Source of the DNA: Streptomyces spectabilis
GTDB taxonomy: Bacteria > Actinomycetota > Actinomycetes > Streptomycetales > Streptomycetaceae
Assembly: GCF_008704795.1 (NCBI RefSeq)
Contig: NZ_CP023690.1
Coordinates: forward strand, 1,426,001 to 1,490,000
Reading direction: 5' to 3'
DNA: 64,000 nt
The notes under the pieces are model-generated. The model saw nothing but the letters and a program-made list of their open reading frames with translations. It had not been told where the DNA came from and did not search any database. Position numbers and translations under genes: made by a program. Positions 42,913 to 52,307 of the stretch are shown here, in pieces. Position 1 is the first letter of the stretch, and each line of letters opens with the position of its first letter.

Positions 42913-44778
42913 GTGCGCATTTCCCGTTGGTCCCGGTCCGTCGCCGCGGGGACGGGCGGCGTCGTCATCGCCGCCCTGGCGACCACCGCCTCCGCGCAGG
43001 AGTCCATAGCCGGGCCGGGAGGCCCCCGGCCGGGACCGGACGCGACGCCCGGCGGCGTCAGCGCGTCCGCTCCCCCGAGGAGCGGCGCCAGCTGGACGGC
43101 CGAGGACGCCGAGGACTTCTGGACCGCCGGGCGCATGGAGTCGGCGACTCCGCCCCCGGCCGCCGAGGCCCCCGCGCCCGGGAGCGCGCAGCCAGGCGCC
43201 ACCGCGAAGACGAAGACCAGGACGCAGACGACGGCGACGGCCCCGCGGGCACGCGCCGCGGCCGCCACCCCCTCCGCCACGTCCTACAAGGGCGCCAAGA
43301 CCATCGGCGTCCTGTACTACGTCGACAGCGGCATGACCGCGCACAGTTGCACGGCGAGCGTCGTGCACAGCCCCAAGGGCAATCTGATCCTCACCGCCGG
43401 GCACTGCGGCCCCGGCAAGAAGCACGCCTTCGTGCCCCAGTACCGCACCGGCAAGCCCGCGGCCCAGCAGCCGTACGGCATCTGGGCCGTCGACCGGTTC
43501 TTCAAGGACCCCCGGCACACCGACACCGGCCCGGGATCCAACCTCGACTTCGGCTTCGCGACGCTCAAGCCCGACAAGAACGGCCGCCCCGTCGAGCGAC
43601 TCACCGGCGCCAACACCCTGACGCGGACGCCGAACTACCGCGTCCCGGTCACCGTCATCGGCTACCCGAAGGCGAAGTACGACCCCAGGGACCGAGCGAT
43701 CAAGTGCCGCACGACGACGAGCCGTCTGCCCGGCTACAAGCAGCTCCGCATGAAGTGCGCCGGCTTCCACGGCGGCACCTCCGGCAGCCCGTGGCTGATG
43801 AACTTCGACGAGCGGACCCAGCGCGGCCAGGTCGTCGGGAACCTCGGCGGCGCGGGCGGCGGCGGCTCCAGCAGCGACGTCTCGTACGCGCCGTTCTACG
43901 ACGACCAGGTGTTCAAGCTCTACGACGACGCCGTCGCCGACGTCGCCAAGGTCGAGCGCTCGCCGCTCCCCTACGCGCTCGGCACCGGCGAGACCTGGCA
44001 GCACGCCAAGCAGCTGGCCTCCGGCGACTACACCGGTGACGGCAAGGCCGACCTGCTCGCCGTGTGGGCCGGCGGCGAGGTCACCCTGCACACCGGCGAC
44101 GGCGACGGCGGCTTCAGCGCGCAGCGCCGCCTCAAGGCGCCCAACGGCACCTGGAAGCACGCCGCGGCGATCACCGGCGGCGACTTCGCCGGCACCGGCC
44201 GCTCCGACCTGATCGTGCGCTGGTCCGACGGCGAGGTCACGCTGTACCCCGACGTGTCCGCCGCGGGCTTCGGCCGGGAGGTCAGGCTCGCCAAGGCCAA
44301 ATCCACCTGGAAGCACGCCACCCAGATCACCGCGGGCCGCTTCAGCGGCAACAAGCGCGCCGACGACCTGGTGGTCCGCTGGAGCGACGGCGAACTCACC
44401 CTCTACCGCGAGGCCGGCGACGGGTTCAAGAAGGAGACCAGGCTCCAGAAGCCCAACGCCACCTGGAAGCGCGCCGCCCTCCTCGTCGGCGGCGACTTCG
44501 CGGGCAGCGACCGCGGGGACGTCCTCGTGCGCTGGTCCGACGGCAAGCTCACCCTCCACCAGGACGTGGGCACCGGCGGCCTGGGCAGGAAGACCCAGCT
44601 GCGCGGGGCGAGCGCGCTGTGGAAGCACGCCAAGGTCGCGACGGCGGGCGGGCACACCGCGGGCGGCCGCCCCGACGACATCGTCGTCCGCTGGAGCGGC
44701 GGCGAGGTCAGCCTCTACGCCGACACCACGACCCGGCTCGGCACCGAGCGGAACCTGGTACCGCCCCGGACGACCTGA
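42913..44778 (+). CDS. Secreted trypsin-like serine protease with C-terminal tandem repeat propeller
   Basis: GTG 42913 (GAAGGGGAG upstream) opens a signal peptide (RISRWSRSVAAGTGGVVIAA, cleavage near ASA-QE). A Thr/Ala/Pro-rich linker follows, then a glutamyl-endopeptidase-like S1 domain with His164 (LTAGHCG), Asp212 (NLDFGFATL) and Ser290 (GGTSGSPW). From residue ~355 to the end there are five imperfect ~46-residue repeats of the form TWKHAxxITGGDFxGxGxxD-LIVRWSDGEVTLY, related to VCBS/FG-GAP propeller blades. The repeat domain probably binds cell wall, glycan or substrate. At 621 residues all parts look intact. Confidence 0.9.
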   Translation: MRISRWSRSVAAGTGGVVIAALATTASAQESIAGPGGPRPGPDATPGGVSASAPPRSGASWTAEDAEDFWTAGRMESATPPPAAEAPAPGSAQPGATAKTKTRTQTTATAPRARAAAATPSATSYKGAKTIGVLYYVDSGMTAHSCTASVVHSPKGNLILTAGHCGPGKKHAFVPQYRTGKPAAQQPYGIWAVDRFFKDPRHTDTGPGSNLDFGFATLKPDKNGRPVERLTGANTLTRTPNYRVPVTVIGYPKAKYDPRDRAIKCRTTTSRLPGYKQLRMKCAGFHGGTSGSPWLMNFDERTQRGQVVGNLGGAGGGGSSSDVSYAPFYDDQVFKLYDDAVADVAKVERSPLPYALGTGETWQHAKQLASGDYTGDGKADLLAVWAGGEVTLHTGDGDGGFSAQRRLKAPNGTWKHAAAITGGDFAGTGRSDLIVRWSDGEVTLYPDVSAAGFGREVRLAKAKSTWKHATQITAGRFSGNKRADDLVVRWSDGELTLYREAGDGFKKETRLQKPNATWKRAALLVGGDFAGSDRGDVLVRWSDGKLTLHQDVGTGGLGRKTQLRGASALWKHAKVATAGGHTAGGRPDDIVVRWSGGEVSLYADTTTRLGTERNLVPPRTT

Positions 44779-44880
44779 CGGGCGTGCGGCACCCGCCGTG
44801 CGCCGACCGGGTAACGTCGGCGGGAACGGCGCGCGTACGCGGCAGGAGAGGTACGCGCGCACGAACGCGGGAGAACGACC

Positions 44881-45498
44881 CTGAACGAGCCGACCACCGG
44901 GCCGATCACGGGACCGGCCACCGGACCGACCACCGAGCCCGTCACCGACGGCCGCCGCGCCAAGGGCGAGCGGCGGCGCCGGGCACTCATCGAGGCCACC
45001 GTGCGCGTCATCGCGCGCGACGGCGCCGCCGGGGTCACCCACCGCACGGTGGCCCGGGAGGCGGAGCTGCCCACCACCGCCACGACGTACTACTTCAGCA
45101 GCATCGACGCCCTCCTCACGGCGGCGCTCACCCAGTGCATGGAGGAGGACTCCGCGCGCATCGAGGCGCTCGTGGCGGCGCCCGGCGGCGACAAGCGCCG
45201 GGCGCTCGCGGAGCTCATGGCGGAGATCCTCAGCCCGCCCGGCCATCTGCTCGCCGAGTTCGAGCTGTGCCTGCTCGCGGTGCGCCGCCCGGAGCAGCGG
45301 GCCGCGACCCGCCGCTGGCAGGAGGCGCTCGCCGCCTTCGCCCGCCAGTTCACCGACGAGCCGCTGCGCGTGAAGCTCTTCGCCCAGTCCTACGACGGGC
45401 TGCTGCTCCAGGGCCTCCTCGCGGACAAGCCCCCGACGGCCGACGAGTTCGAGGAACTCCTGCGGGAGCTCCTGCCGGACCCCGGTGGGGCCGCGTAA
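44881..45498 (+). CDS. TetR-family regulator with probable CTG start codon
   Basis: The frame is open from a stop at 44812 and contains no ATG, GTG or TTG until GTG 45001, which would cut away the first helix of the DNA-binding domain. CTG 44881 lies six bases after GGGAGA and gives 205 residues. The N-terminal tail is repetitive (TTGPITGPATGPTTEP). The helix-turn-helix is RTVAREAELPTTATTYYFSS (about 58-77). The C-terminal domain resembles TetR_C of the RutR/YcfQ type. It stands alone between the protease and folD genes. Confidence 0.82.
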   Translation: MNEPTTGPITGPATGPTTEPVTDGRRAKGERRRRALIEATVRVIARDGAAGVTHRTVAREAELPTTATTYYFSSIDALLTAALTQCMEEDSARIEALVAAPGGDKRRALAELMAEILSPPGHLLAEFELCLLAVRRPEQRAATRRWQEALAAFARQFTDEPLRVKLFAQSYDGLLLQGLLADKPPTADEFEELLRELLPDPGGAA

Positions 45499-45596
45499 AC
45501 GTCCCCCGCCGGTGGGCGGAACGCCGCCGATCACCAGGTCGTGCGCGGTCGCGGCCCCCCGCGCCGTCAAGCACCGACACGCCCTCGACTACAGTG

Positions 45597-45681
45597 GGCC
45601 CCGGGCCGTGACTGGCGCTGAGGTGGAGCACCACCGGGGAGCGGCCTGACGCAGATGTCGATGCCGTGCGCCTGGGCGACT
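45597..45681 (+). promoter_or_regulatory. ZTP (pfl-motif) riboswitch of folD
   Basis: The sequence has the diagnostic pieces of the ZTP aptamer in order: GGGCCGTGACTGGCG, a short hairpin GGTGGAGCACC, then ACCGGGGAGCGGCC, a variable linker, and the closing GCCGTGCGCCTGGGC. The aptamer senses ZTP/ZMP (AICAR phosphates), which build up when 10-formyl-tetrahydrofolate is short, and switches on folate one-carbon genes. It ends about 25 bases before the folD start, consistent with control of translation or early termination. Confidence 0.9.
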
Positions 45682-45705
45682 GGTCAACCACGCCTGGAGG
45701 CGGCC

Positions 45706-46584
45706 ATGTCCCCGACCACTTCGACGGTTCCTGCCCAGCTCATGGACGGCACCGCACTCGCCCGCCGCGTGGGCGAGGAGACCGCGGCCCGCGCCGCGGA
45801 GCTCACCCGGCGCACGGGCGCCGCGCCCTGTCTGGCCACGGTGCTCGTGGGCGAGGACCCCGCTTCGGTCACCTACGTCCGCATGAAGCGGAACCGCTGC
45901 GCCAAGGCGGGCATCGTCTCGCGCCACGTCGCGCTGCCCGCCGCGACCACGACCGAGGAGCTCGTCGCCACCCTCGGCGCCCTCTCCGAGGACCCGACCG
46001 TGCACGGCATCCTGCTGCAGCACCCCGTCGGGGAGCACATCGACGAGCGCGCCGCGTTCGAGGCGATCGCGCCGCACAAGGACGTCGACGGCGTCACGCT
46101 CAGCTCGTTCGCCGCGATGAGCTTCGGGCGGCCCGGCTTCGTGTCCTGCACCCCGGGCGGGATCATGCGGCTGCTCGACGCGTACGACGTCGACCTCGCC
46201 GGGAAGCGGGCCGTCGTGGTGGGCCGCAGCGCGATCCTCGGCAAGCCCGTGGGGATGCTGCTGCTCGCCCGGGACGCGACCGTCACCTACTGCCACTCGC
46301 GCACCGCCGACCTCTCCGCGCACCTGCGCGAGGCCGACGTCGTCGTGGCGGCCGTGGGCCGACCCGAGCTGATCCGCGGCGAGGACATCAAGCCGGGCGC
46401 GGTCGTCATCGACGCCGGGTACAACCCGGGCAACGTCGGCGACGTCGACTTCGACGGCGCCCTGAGCCGGGCCCGCCTCATCACGCCGGTGCCGGGCGGC
46501 GTCGGCCCCATGACGATCGCGGTCCTGCTCGAGCAGACGGTGGCCGCCGCGGAGCGGCAGCTGGAGGCGCGCGCCGCCCGGTGA
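45706..46584 (+). CDS. folD: Bifunctional methylenetetrahydrofolate dehydrogenase / methenyl-cyclohydrolase
   Basis: ATG 45706 is preceded by GGAGG; ATG 45655 lies within the riboswitch and is rejected. The 292-residue protein has the catalytic YVRMK lysine, GILLQHP (conserved Gln) and KDVDGVT (Asp), then the NADP-binding AVVVGRSAILGKPVGMLLL and the C-terminal TPVPGGVGPMT signature. It interconverts 5,10-methylene-, methenyl- and 10-formyl-tetrahydrofolate, feeding purine synthesis and initiator formylation. Its expression is expected to rise when ZTP accumulates. Confidence 0.95.
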   Translation: MSPTTSTVPAQLMDGTALARRVGEETAARAAELTRRTGAAPCLATVLVGEDPASVTYVRMKRNRCAKAGIVSRHVALPAATTTEELVATLGALSEDPTVHGILLQHPVGEHIDERAAFEAIAPHKDVDGVTLSSFAAMSFGRPGFVSCTPGGIMRLLDAYDVDLAGKRAVVVGRSAILGKPVGMLLLARDATVTYCHSRTADLSAHLREADVVVAAVGRPELIRGEDIKPGAVVIDAGYNPGNVGDVDFDGALSRARLITPVPGGVGPMTIAVLLEQTVAAAERQLEARAAR

Positions 46585-46717
46585 CGAGGGCCGCCCGCCG
46601 CGCCCGTACCACCATCCGGTGCTTTCCACGGGTGTTGACCCGCTGTTGACCAACTCCCCCTACGTTCCTGCCTGTTGCGGCGACACCCCCGTCGCCGCAC
46701 GGTCACCAGGGGGTTCG

Positions 46718-47896
46718 ATGCGTCGTCACAAGGCTCTCCTCGCCACGGGCGCGGCGGTGTTCGGCACGGCGATACTCGGCGCGGCGGGGCAGGGCGCGAG
46801 CGCCGACCAGCCGGACCGGGAGACGGTGTCGGTCGGGCGGCTCGCGGGCAAGGACGCCGCGCGCAGGATGGCGGAGCAGCGGCCGCTCGTCGCCGCGGCC
46901 GGCGTCATCCGATGGGCGCAGGAACGCGGCCGGTACGCGGGGTTCACCGGCATCGCCCTGGAGCGGAACCGGGTCGCCCTGTACTGGAAGGGCGAGCTGC
47001 CCGCGCCGGTGCGGAAGGCCCTCGCCAAGGCGCGCGGCACGGCGCAGGTGCGGGTCGTCTCGGCCCCGTACTCGCTCAAGGAGCTGAAGTCCGCGTCGGC
47101 GCGGCTCCAGGAGCGGCTGCGGGCCGACCCCTCGCTCGGCCACACCGTGAAGATCCCGGCGGACGGCAGCGGGCTCGTCGTCGCCGCGGACCCGGGCCGC
47201 AGGGCGGCGGCCGCCGCCGGGCGCCGGGCCGCCGCCCTCCAGGAGGACCTGGGCGTGCCGGTGCGTACCGTCCGTGAAGGGAGGATGAAGGAGCGCAGCC
47301 GCGACGACGACTCCCAGCCGTGGTCGGGCGGCGCGCTCATCAAGACCGACGGTGTGCCCTGCTCGTCCGGGTTCGGCGTGCGCGACGGGTCGGGCACGCA
47401 GTACGTCCTCGGCGCGGCGCACTGCGGCCGGCCCGGCGGCCGGGTCACGAACGGGGCCGACCAGTACATCGGCACGGTCGGACCGCGCCACCAGGCCCAC
47501 GACGTCATGCTGATCCCGACCTCCGACGTGGACGACTTCCTGTACACGGGCGGACGGGGCGACGAGCGGGGCGTGCGGGTCGAGGGCTGGGACTGGGTGT
47601 ACACCGGCGAGTACCTGTGCCAGTCCGGGGTCACCAGCGCCGCGGCGACGGGCGGGCCCGTCTGCGATCTGAAGGTGAAGTTCTTCTACAACGACTCCGA
47701 GGACCTGGTGGAGGCCGAGCAGATGAACGGCCGGGAGGCGGCGCGGGGAGGTGACAGCGGCGGTCCCGTGTACGCGGCCGCCGCGGGCGGGGGCGCCGTC
47801 GCCAAGGGCACGGTGACCCGCTCGCTCGGCTCCGGCCTCGGCTTCCAGGACTTCGGCACGGCCTGGCGCGACTTCGGGGTGTGGATCGACAAGTAG
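46718..47896 (+). CDS. Secreted S1-family serine protease with propeptide (alpha-lytic/SGP type)
   Basis: ATG 46718 starts a signal peptide (MRRHKALLATGAAVFGTAIL, cleaved near ASA-DQ). A ~170-residue propeptide with repeated Arg/Ala-rich helices follows, then the protease domain from about residue 200. The triad is His235 (GAAHCG), Asp262 (HDVMLIP) and Ser347 (GGDSGGPV). The 392-residue architecture is that of Streptomyces chymotrypsin-like proteases whose propeptide assists folding and is removed by self-cleavage. It is transcribed alone and convergent with the dehydrogenase gene. Confidence 0.9.
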   Translation: MRRHKALLATGAAVFGTAILGAAGQGASADQPDRETVSVGRLAGKDAARRMAEQRPLVAAAGVIRWAQERGRYAGFTGIALERNRVALYWKGELPAPVRKALAKARGTAQVRVVSAPYSLKELKSASARLQERLRADPSLGHTVKIPADGSGLVVAADPGRRAAAAAGRRAAALQEDLGVPVRTVREGRMKERSRDDDSQPWSGGALIKTDGVPCSSGFGVRDGSGTQYVLGAAHCGRPGGRVTNGADQYIGTVGPRHQAHDVMLIPTSDVDDFLYTGGRGDERGVRVEGWDWVYTGEYLCQSGVTSAAATGGPVCDLKVKFFYNDSEDLVEAEQMNGREAARGGDSGGPVYAAAAGGGAVAKGTVTRSLGSGLGFQDFGTAWRDFGVWIDK

Positions 47897-47914
47897 GCGC
47901 GGGGGCGAGGGCGT

Positions 47915-50836
47915 TCACAGCGCCTCGCGCAGCAGCTGCACCGGATGCCACGCGGTGCGCTCCGTGCCGTGGAAGATCTGCTGACGGCACGAGGCGCCCG
48001 TGGCGACCACGACGGTGTCGGCGGACGCGGCCCGCACGGCGGGGAAGAGACGGTCGGCTCCGACGGTCATCGAGAGGTCGTAGTGCTCGGACTCGAAGCC
48101 GAAGGAGCCGGCCATGCCGCAGCAGCCCGCGTCCAGTTCGGTGACCTCCACTCCGGGGATGCGGCGCAGCAGGGCCACGGTCGCGGCGGTGCCGACCTCC
48201 GCCTTCTGGTGGCAGTGCCCGTGGTAGAGGAGGGTGCGCCCGCTGAGCCAGGAGTCGGGGCGCAGCGTGAGGCGGCCGTCGTCGATGGCGTCGCCGAGCA
48301 GCTCCTCGATCTGCTTCACCCGTGCCGTGACCGCCTCGCGGGCCGAGTCGCGGGGCAGCAGCGCGCGGTGCTCGTCGCGCAGGGTCATCAGGCAGGAGGG
48401 TTCGCAGCCGGTGATGGGGGCGTCGGCGGGGGTGGTCTCGGTGAGGCGGTGGACGAGCTGGAAGGCCTTGTCGCTCGCGTCGTCCAGGAGGCCCTTGGAC
48501 AGGCTGGCCCGGCCGCAGCAGCCGCCGCTCTCCAAGTGCACGTTCCACCCGGCGTGTTCGAGGAGTTCCACGGCCGCCCGGCCGATCTCCGGCTCGGTGT
48601 ACGTGGTGAAGGAGTCGGCGAGCAGCACGACCGTGCCCTGGGTGGTCGTCGCGACGGGGGTGTGACGACCGAACCAGCGCACCAGGTTGCGGCGGGCGTA
48701 GCGCGGCAGCGGGCGGTGGCGGGTGATGCCGAGGGTCCGGTCCAGGAGGCGGCGCAGGAGCGGGAGGCGGCCGGGCAGGTTGGAGAGCGGGGCGGTGGCC
48801 GAGCCGACGCGGTTGAGCGTGCGGATCGAGCCGAAGATCCGGGAGCGCAGCGGAATCCCGTGCTCGTCGTGGTGGTGGGCGAGGGCCTCCGCCTTCAGTG
48901 AGGCCATGTCCACGCCGAGCGGGCACTCGCTCTTGCAGGCCTTGCACATCAGGCACAGGTCGAGGACCTCGTGCAGCCGCTCGTCGCCGAGCGCGGCGTG
49001 CGGGTCGGGCGCCGACAGGGCCTGGACGAGGGCGCCGGCGCGGCCCCGGGTGGAGTCCTCCTCGTTGCGCGTGGCCATGTAGGAGGGGCACATGGCGCCG
49101 GTGCCCGACTTGCGGCACAGGCCGATGTTCATGCAGCGGTCGGCGGCCGCGCGCATCCCGCCCGCCACCTCGAAGTCGAGCCGGGTGCGCAGGCCCGGCG
49201 CGGGCGGAAGGGCCGCGTCGCGCAGGTGCTCGGTCATGGCGGGGGCGTCCACGATCTTGCCGGGGTTGAGCCGGTTGTCCGGGTCGAAGAGGCCCTTGAC
49301 CTGGCGCATCGCCTCGTACAGCGCGTCGCCGAACAGCTCGCGGTTGAACTCGCTGCGGGCCAGGCCGTCGCCGTGCTCGCTGGAGTTGACGCCGCCGTAC
49401 TCGGTGACCAGGTCCTTGATCTCCTCGGCGACCTCGCGCATCGTGCGGCGCTGCTCGGGGTCGGTGACGTCGAGGAACGGGCGGATGTGCAGACAGCCCA
49501 CCGAGCAGTGGCCGTAGAAGCCCGCGGTGAGCCCGTGGCGGTCGAGGACCTTCTTCAGACGGGCGGTGTACGCGGGCAGGTGGACGGGGTCGACGGCGGT
49601 GTCCTCGATGAACGCCAGGGGCCGCTTGGTGCCCTCGCTCGCGGCCATGAGCAGCCCGAGGCTCGACTTGCGGACCTTCATCAGGGCGGTCCGGTCGGCG
49701 GGGGTGACGGCCCGGAGGGTGTGGTAGCCGTGGCCGTGGCGCTTCCACAGGGCCGTCAACCGGTCCAGGCTGCCGCGGAGTTCACGCTCGTCGTCGCCGG
49801 TGAAGGAGACGAACAGGAGCGCGTCCGGGTCGCCTTCGAGGACCGCGGACAGGGAGGCGTACTCGATCTTCTGCCGGGACAGGTCGAGGATCGTGCGGTC
49901 CATCAGCTCCACGGCCGCCGGGTCGCAGGCGAGCGCGTCCTGGGTGGCCTCGATGGCCCCGGCGACCGAGGTGAAGTGGCCGACGGCGAAGACCGTGTGC
50001 GCCGGTTTCGGTACCAGGTCCACGAGCGCCCTGGTGGTGACGGCCAGGGTGCCTTCGGAGCCGACGACGAACTTCGCCAGGTCGAAGGGGGTGTCCTCAC
50101 GGGCGAGCCGGTCGAGGCGGTAGCCGCCCGCGCGCCGCCAGTGCTGCGGGAAGCCGTCGGCTATGGCGTCGGTGTGGGCGGCGATGAGCGCGGGCAGCTC
50201 GCGGTGGACGCGGCCGTCCAGGGTGTCGAGCCCGGCGCGGCTCGCGTGCTCCTGGGCGGTGAGCGGCGCCAGGTGCGCGCGCGTCGCGTCGGAGAGCACC
50301 ACGTCCAGGGCGCGCACGTGGTCGATGGTCATGCCGTAGCGCAGCGAGCCGCTGCCCGCGGAGTTGTTGCCGATCATGCCGCCGACGGTGGCGCGGTTGC
50401 TGGTGGAGGTGTCGGGGCCGAACATCAGGCCGTGCGGCGCGGCGGCGCGGTTCAACTGGTCCTGGACGACGCCGGGTTCGACCAGGGCGGTACGGCCCTC
50501 CGGTTCGAGGGCGACGATGCGGCGCATGTGGCGGGAGAGGTCGAGGATGATGCCGGGGCCCGTGGTCTGCCCGGCGAGGCTCGTCCCGGCGCCGCGCGGG
50601 ACGACGGACACGCCGTGCTCGACGGCCGCGGCGACGGCCGCCGCGACGTCGTCGGCGTGGCGGGGGAAGACGACGCCGAGCGGGGTGATGGCGTACATGC
50701 TGGCGTCGCGGGCGAACAGATGGCGGCTCACGGCGTCGAAGGCGACTTCGCCGTCGAGGTCGGCGCGCAACCGCCGGGCGAGTTCGCCGCCGAGCTCGTC
50801 ACGCTCGGCCTCCGTGCTCTCGGTGCTGGATGTCAT
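47915..50836 (-). CDS. FAD-linked 2-hydroxy-acid dehydrogenase fused to Fe-S/CCG subunit (GlcD+GlpC type)
   Basis: The 973-residue protein combines an N-terminal FAD-binding PCMH domain (VVPRGAGTSLAGQTTG, GGMIGNNSAGSGSLRYG), a vanillyl-alcohol-oxidase-type C-domain (FYGHCSVGCLHIRP), a ferredoxin-like 4Fe-4S segment (LCLMCKACKSECPLGVD) and two CCG cysteine motifs (ESGGCCGRASLSKG, ELDAGCCGMAGSFG). This is the layout of YdiJ/Dld-like proteins, which oxidise D-2-hydroxy acids such as D-lactate, glycolate or D-2-hydroxyglutarate and pass electrons to the quinone pool. Its gene is 92 bases downstream of the aminotransferase gene on the same strand, probably one operon under the IclR regulator. Confidence 0.92.
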   Translation of the reverse strand: MTSSTESTEAERDELGGELARRLRADLDGEVAFDAVSRHLFARDASMYAITPLGVVFPRHADDVAAAVAAAVEHGVSVVPRGAGTSLAGQTTGPGIILDLSRHMRRIVALEPEGRTALVEPGVVQDQLNRAAAPHGLMFGPDTSTSNRATVGGMIGNNSAGSGSLRYGMTIDHVRALDVVLSDATRAHLAPLTAQEHASRAGLDTLDGRVHRELPALIAAHTDAIADGFPQHWRRAGGYRLDRLAREDTPFDLAKFVVGSEGTLAVTTRALVDLVPKPAHTVFAVGHFTSVAGAIEATQDALACDPAAVELMDRTILDLSRQKIEYASLSAVLEGDPDALLFVSFTGDDERELRGSLDRLTALWKRHGHGYHTLRAVTPADRTALMKVRKSSLGLLMAASEGTKRPLAFIEDTAVDPVHLPAYTARLKKVLDRHGLTAGFYGHCSVGCLHIRPFLDVTDPEQRRTMREVAEEIKDLVTEYGGVNSSEHGDGLARSEFNRELFGDALYEAMRQVKGLFDPDNRLNPGKIVDAPAMTEHLRDAALPPAPGLRTRLDFEVAGGMRAAADRCMNIGLCRKSGTGAMCPSYMATRNEEDSTRGRAGALVQALSAPDPHAALGDERLHEVLDLCLMCKACKSECPLGVDMASLKAEALAHHHDEHGIPLRSRIFGSIRTLNRVGSATAPLSNLPGRLPLLRRLLDRTLGITRHRPLPRYARRNLVRWFGRHTPVATTTQGTVVLLADSFTTYTEPEIGRAAVELLEHAGWNVHLESGGCCGRASLSKGLLDDASDKAFQLVHRLTETTPADAPITGCEPSCLMTLRDEHRALLPRDSAREAVTARVKQIEELLGDAIDDGRLTLRPDSWLSGRTLLYHGHCHQKAEVGTAATVALLRRIPGVEVTELDAGCCGMAGSFGFESEHYDLSMTVGADRLFPAVRAASADTVVVATGASCRQQIFHGTERTAWHPVQLLREAL

Positions 50837-50928
50837 ACGTCACGCTCCGGGGGCGAAGGGGCGAGGGGCGTACGGGGTTCGGGGGTGGCGCGGTGGCGCC
50901 TCAGGCGGTGCGGCTCGGGCGGGCGGCC

Positions 50929-52095
50929 TCAGGCGGTGCGGAGGTGGTCGAGCGCCGCGGCCAGGCCGTCGGGCCCGACCGGGATCCCGGCGAGCTCCAG
51001 GCCCATCTGCACCCCGGCGAGGGTCCCGGCGAGGGTGAGGTCGTTGAAGTGACCGAGGTGGCCGATGCGGAAGACCTTGCCCGAGAGCCGCCCGAGCCCG
51101 GTGCCGAGCGACATGTCGAACCGCTCCAGGACGATCTTCCGTACGGCGTCGGCGTCCTGGCCGTCCGGCAGGAGCACGGCGGTCAGCGATCCGGAGTGCT
51201 CCCGGTCATCGGCGCACAGCACCTCCAGTCCCCAGCCGCGCACGGCCGCCCGGGTGGCGGCGGCGTGCCGGTCGTGCCGGGCCCAGACCTGTGCGAGGCC
51301 TTCCTCCGCGAGCATGCGCAGGGCTTCCTCCAGGCCGTAGAGGAGGTTGGTGGCGGGCGTGTACGGGAAGAACCCGGCGGCGTTCGCGTCCAGGATCGGC
51401 GCCCAGTCCCAGTAGGCCTTGGGCAGCCGGGCGGTGCGGGACGCCTCGATCGCCTTGGGGCTGACCGCGTTGAAGCCGAGGCCCGGCGGCAGCATGAGCC
51501 CCTTCTGCGAGCCGGTCACGGTCACGTCGACGCCCCACGCCTCGTGGTGATACTCGATCGAGGCGAGCGAGGAGACGGTGTCGACCAGGAGCAGGGCGGG
51601 GTGCCCGGCCGCGTCCAGGGCGGCGCGGATCTCCGGCACGCGGCTGGTGACGCCGGTCGAGGTCTCGTTGTGCACCACGCAGACGGCCTTGAAGCGGTGG
51701 GCGATGTCGGCGGTGAGGAGGTCGGCGGCGGCCTCGGGCGAGGCGCCGTGGCGCCAGTCGCCGGGCACGAACTCGACGTCAAGGCCGAGGGTTTCGGCCA
51801 TGTCCCGCCACAGGCTCGCGAAGTGGCCGGTCTCGAAGCACAGCACGCGGTCGCCCGGGCTGAGCGTGTTGACCAGCGCGGCCTCCCAGGCGCCGGTGCC
51901 CGACGAGGGATAGACGACCACCGGGGACGTCGTGTCGAACACGGGCTTGAGTCCGTCGAGCACGCGACGGGTGAGCTCGGCGAACTCGGGGCCCCGGTGG
52001 TCGAGGGTGGGCGCGGCCATGGCGCGCAGAACGCGGTCGGGAACGTTGGTGGGTCCGGGAATCTGCAGGAAGTGACGGCCGGTCCTGACGGTCAT
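50929..52095 (-). CDS. Class V aminotransferase (serine-glyoxylate/alanine-glyoxylate type)
   Basis: ATG 52095 gives 388 residues beginning QIPGPTNVPDRVLRAMAAPT, the typical N-terminus of serine-glyoxylate aminotransferases. The PLP lysine is in VTGSQKGLMLPPG, with the preceding Asp in LLVDTVSS. The reaction is glyoxylate + L-serine (or alanine) to glycine + hydroxypyruvate (or pyruvate). With the neighbouring hydroxy-acid dehydrogenase (which could make glyoxylate from glycolate) it forms a short glycolate-to-glycine route. It is divergent from the IclR regulator gene. Confidence 0.92.
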   Translation of the reverse strand: MTVRTGRHFLQIPGPTNVPDRVLRAMAAPTLDHRGPEFAELTRRVLDGLKPVFDTTSPVVVYPSSGTGAWEAALVNTLSPGDRVLCFETGHFASLWRDMAETLGLDVEFVPGDWRHGASPEAAADLLTADIAHRFKAVCVVHNETSTGVTSRVPEIRAALDAAGHPALLLVDTVSSLASIEYHHEAWGVDVTVTGSQKGLMLPPGLGFNAVSPKAIEASRTARLPKAYWDWAPILDANAAGFFPYTPATNLLYGLEEALRMLAEEGLAQVWARHDRHAAATRAAVRGWGLEVLCADDREHSGSLTAVLLPDGQDADAVRKIVLERFDMSLGTGLGRLSGKVFRIGHLGHFNDLTLAGTLAGVQMGLELAGIPVGPDGLAAALDHLRTA

Positions 52096-52118
52096 CGCGC
52101 TAATCTCCCCTCCACGCT

Positions 52119-52157
52119 TGTGCCGTGAGGTGGCACAGCGTATCGTGATGCGGCACA
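52119..52157. promoter_or_regulatory. Candidate IclR-family operator in the aminotransferase/IclR divergent region
   Basis: TGTGCC-N7-GGCACA (52119-52137) plus an extra GGCACA half-site (52152-52157) lie between the divergent starts. The arrangement suits an autoregulatory site, but the sequence differs from the clearer palindrome at 53165-53185, so one regulator may not bind both. Confidence 0.4.
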
Positions 52158-52307
52158 GTGGAGCATAGGGGCGACGATCGACGGCGGTCAACGGTGCTGC
52201 CGCACAACGCCGTTGGGGTCTGCCGACGCGCTGCCGATGCGCCACTCTGGAAGCGGCCGACGCGGCACTCACCGAGCGGGCCGACACGAGACCTCCGGGG
52301 GGAACCC

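Noticed and set aside
45655..45705. folD start at ATG 45655
   Set aside because: It lies inside the ZTP riboswitch, and the added residues are not conserved in FolD; ATG 45706 has the ribosome-binding site.
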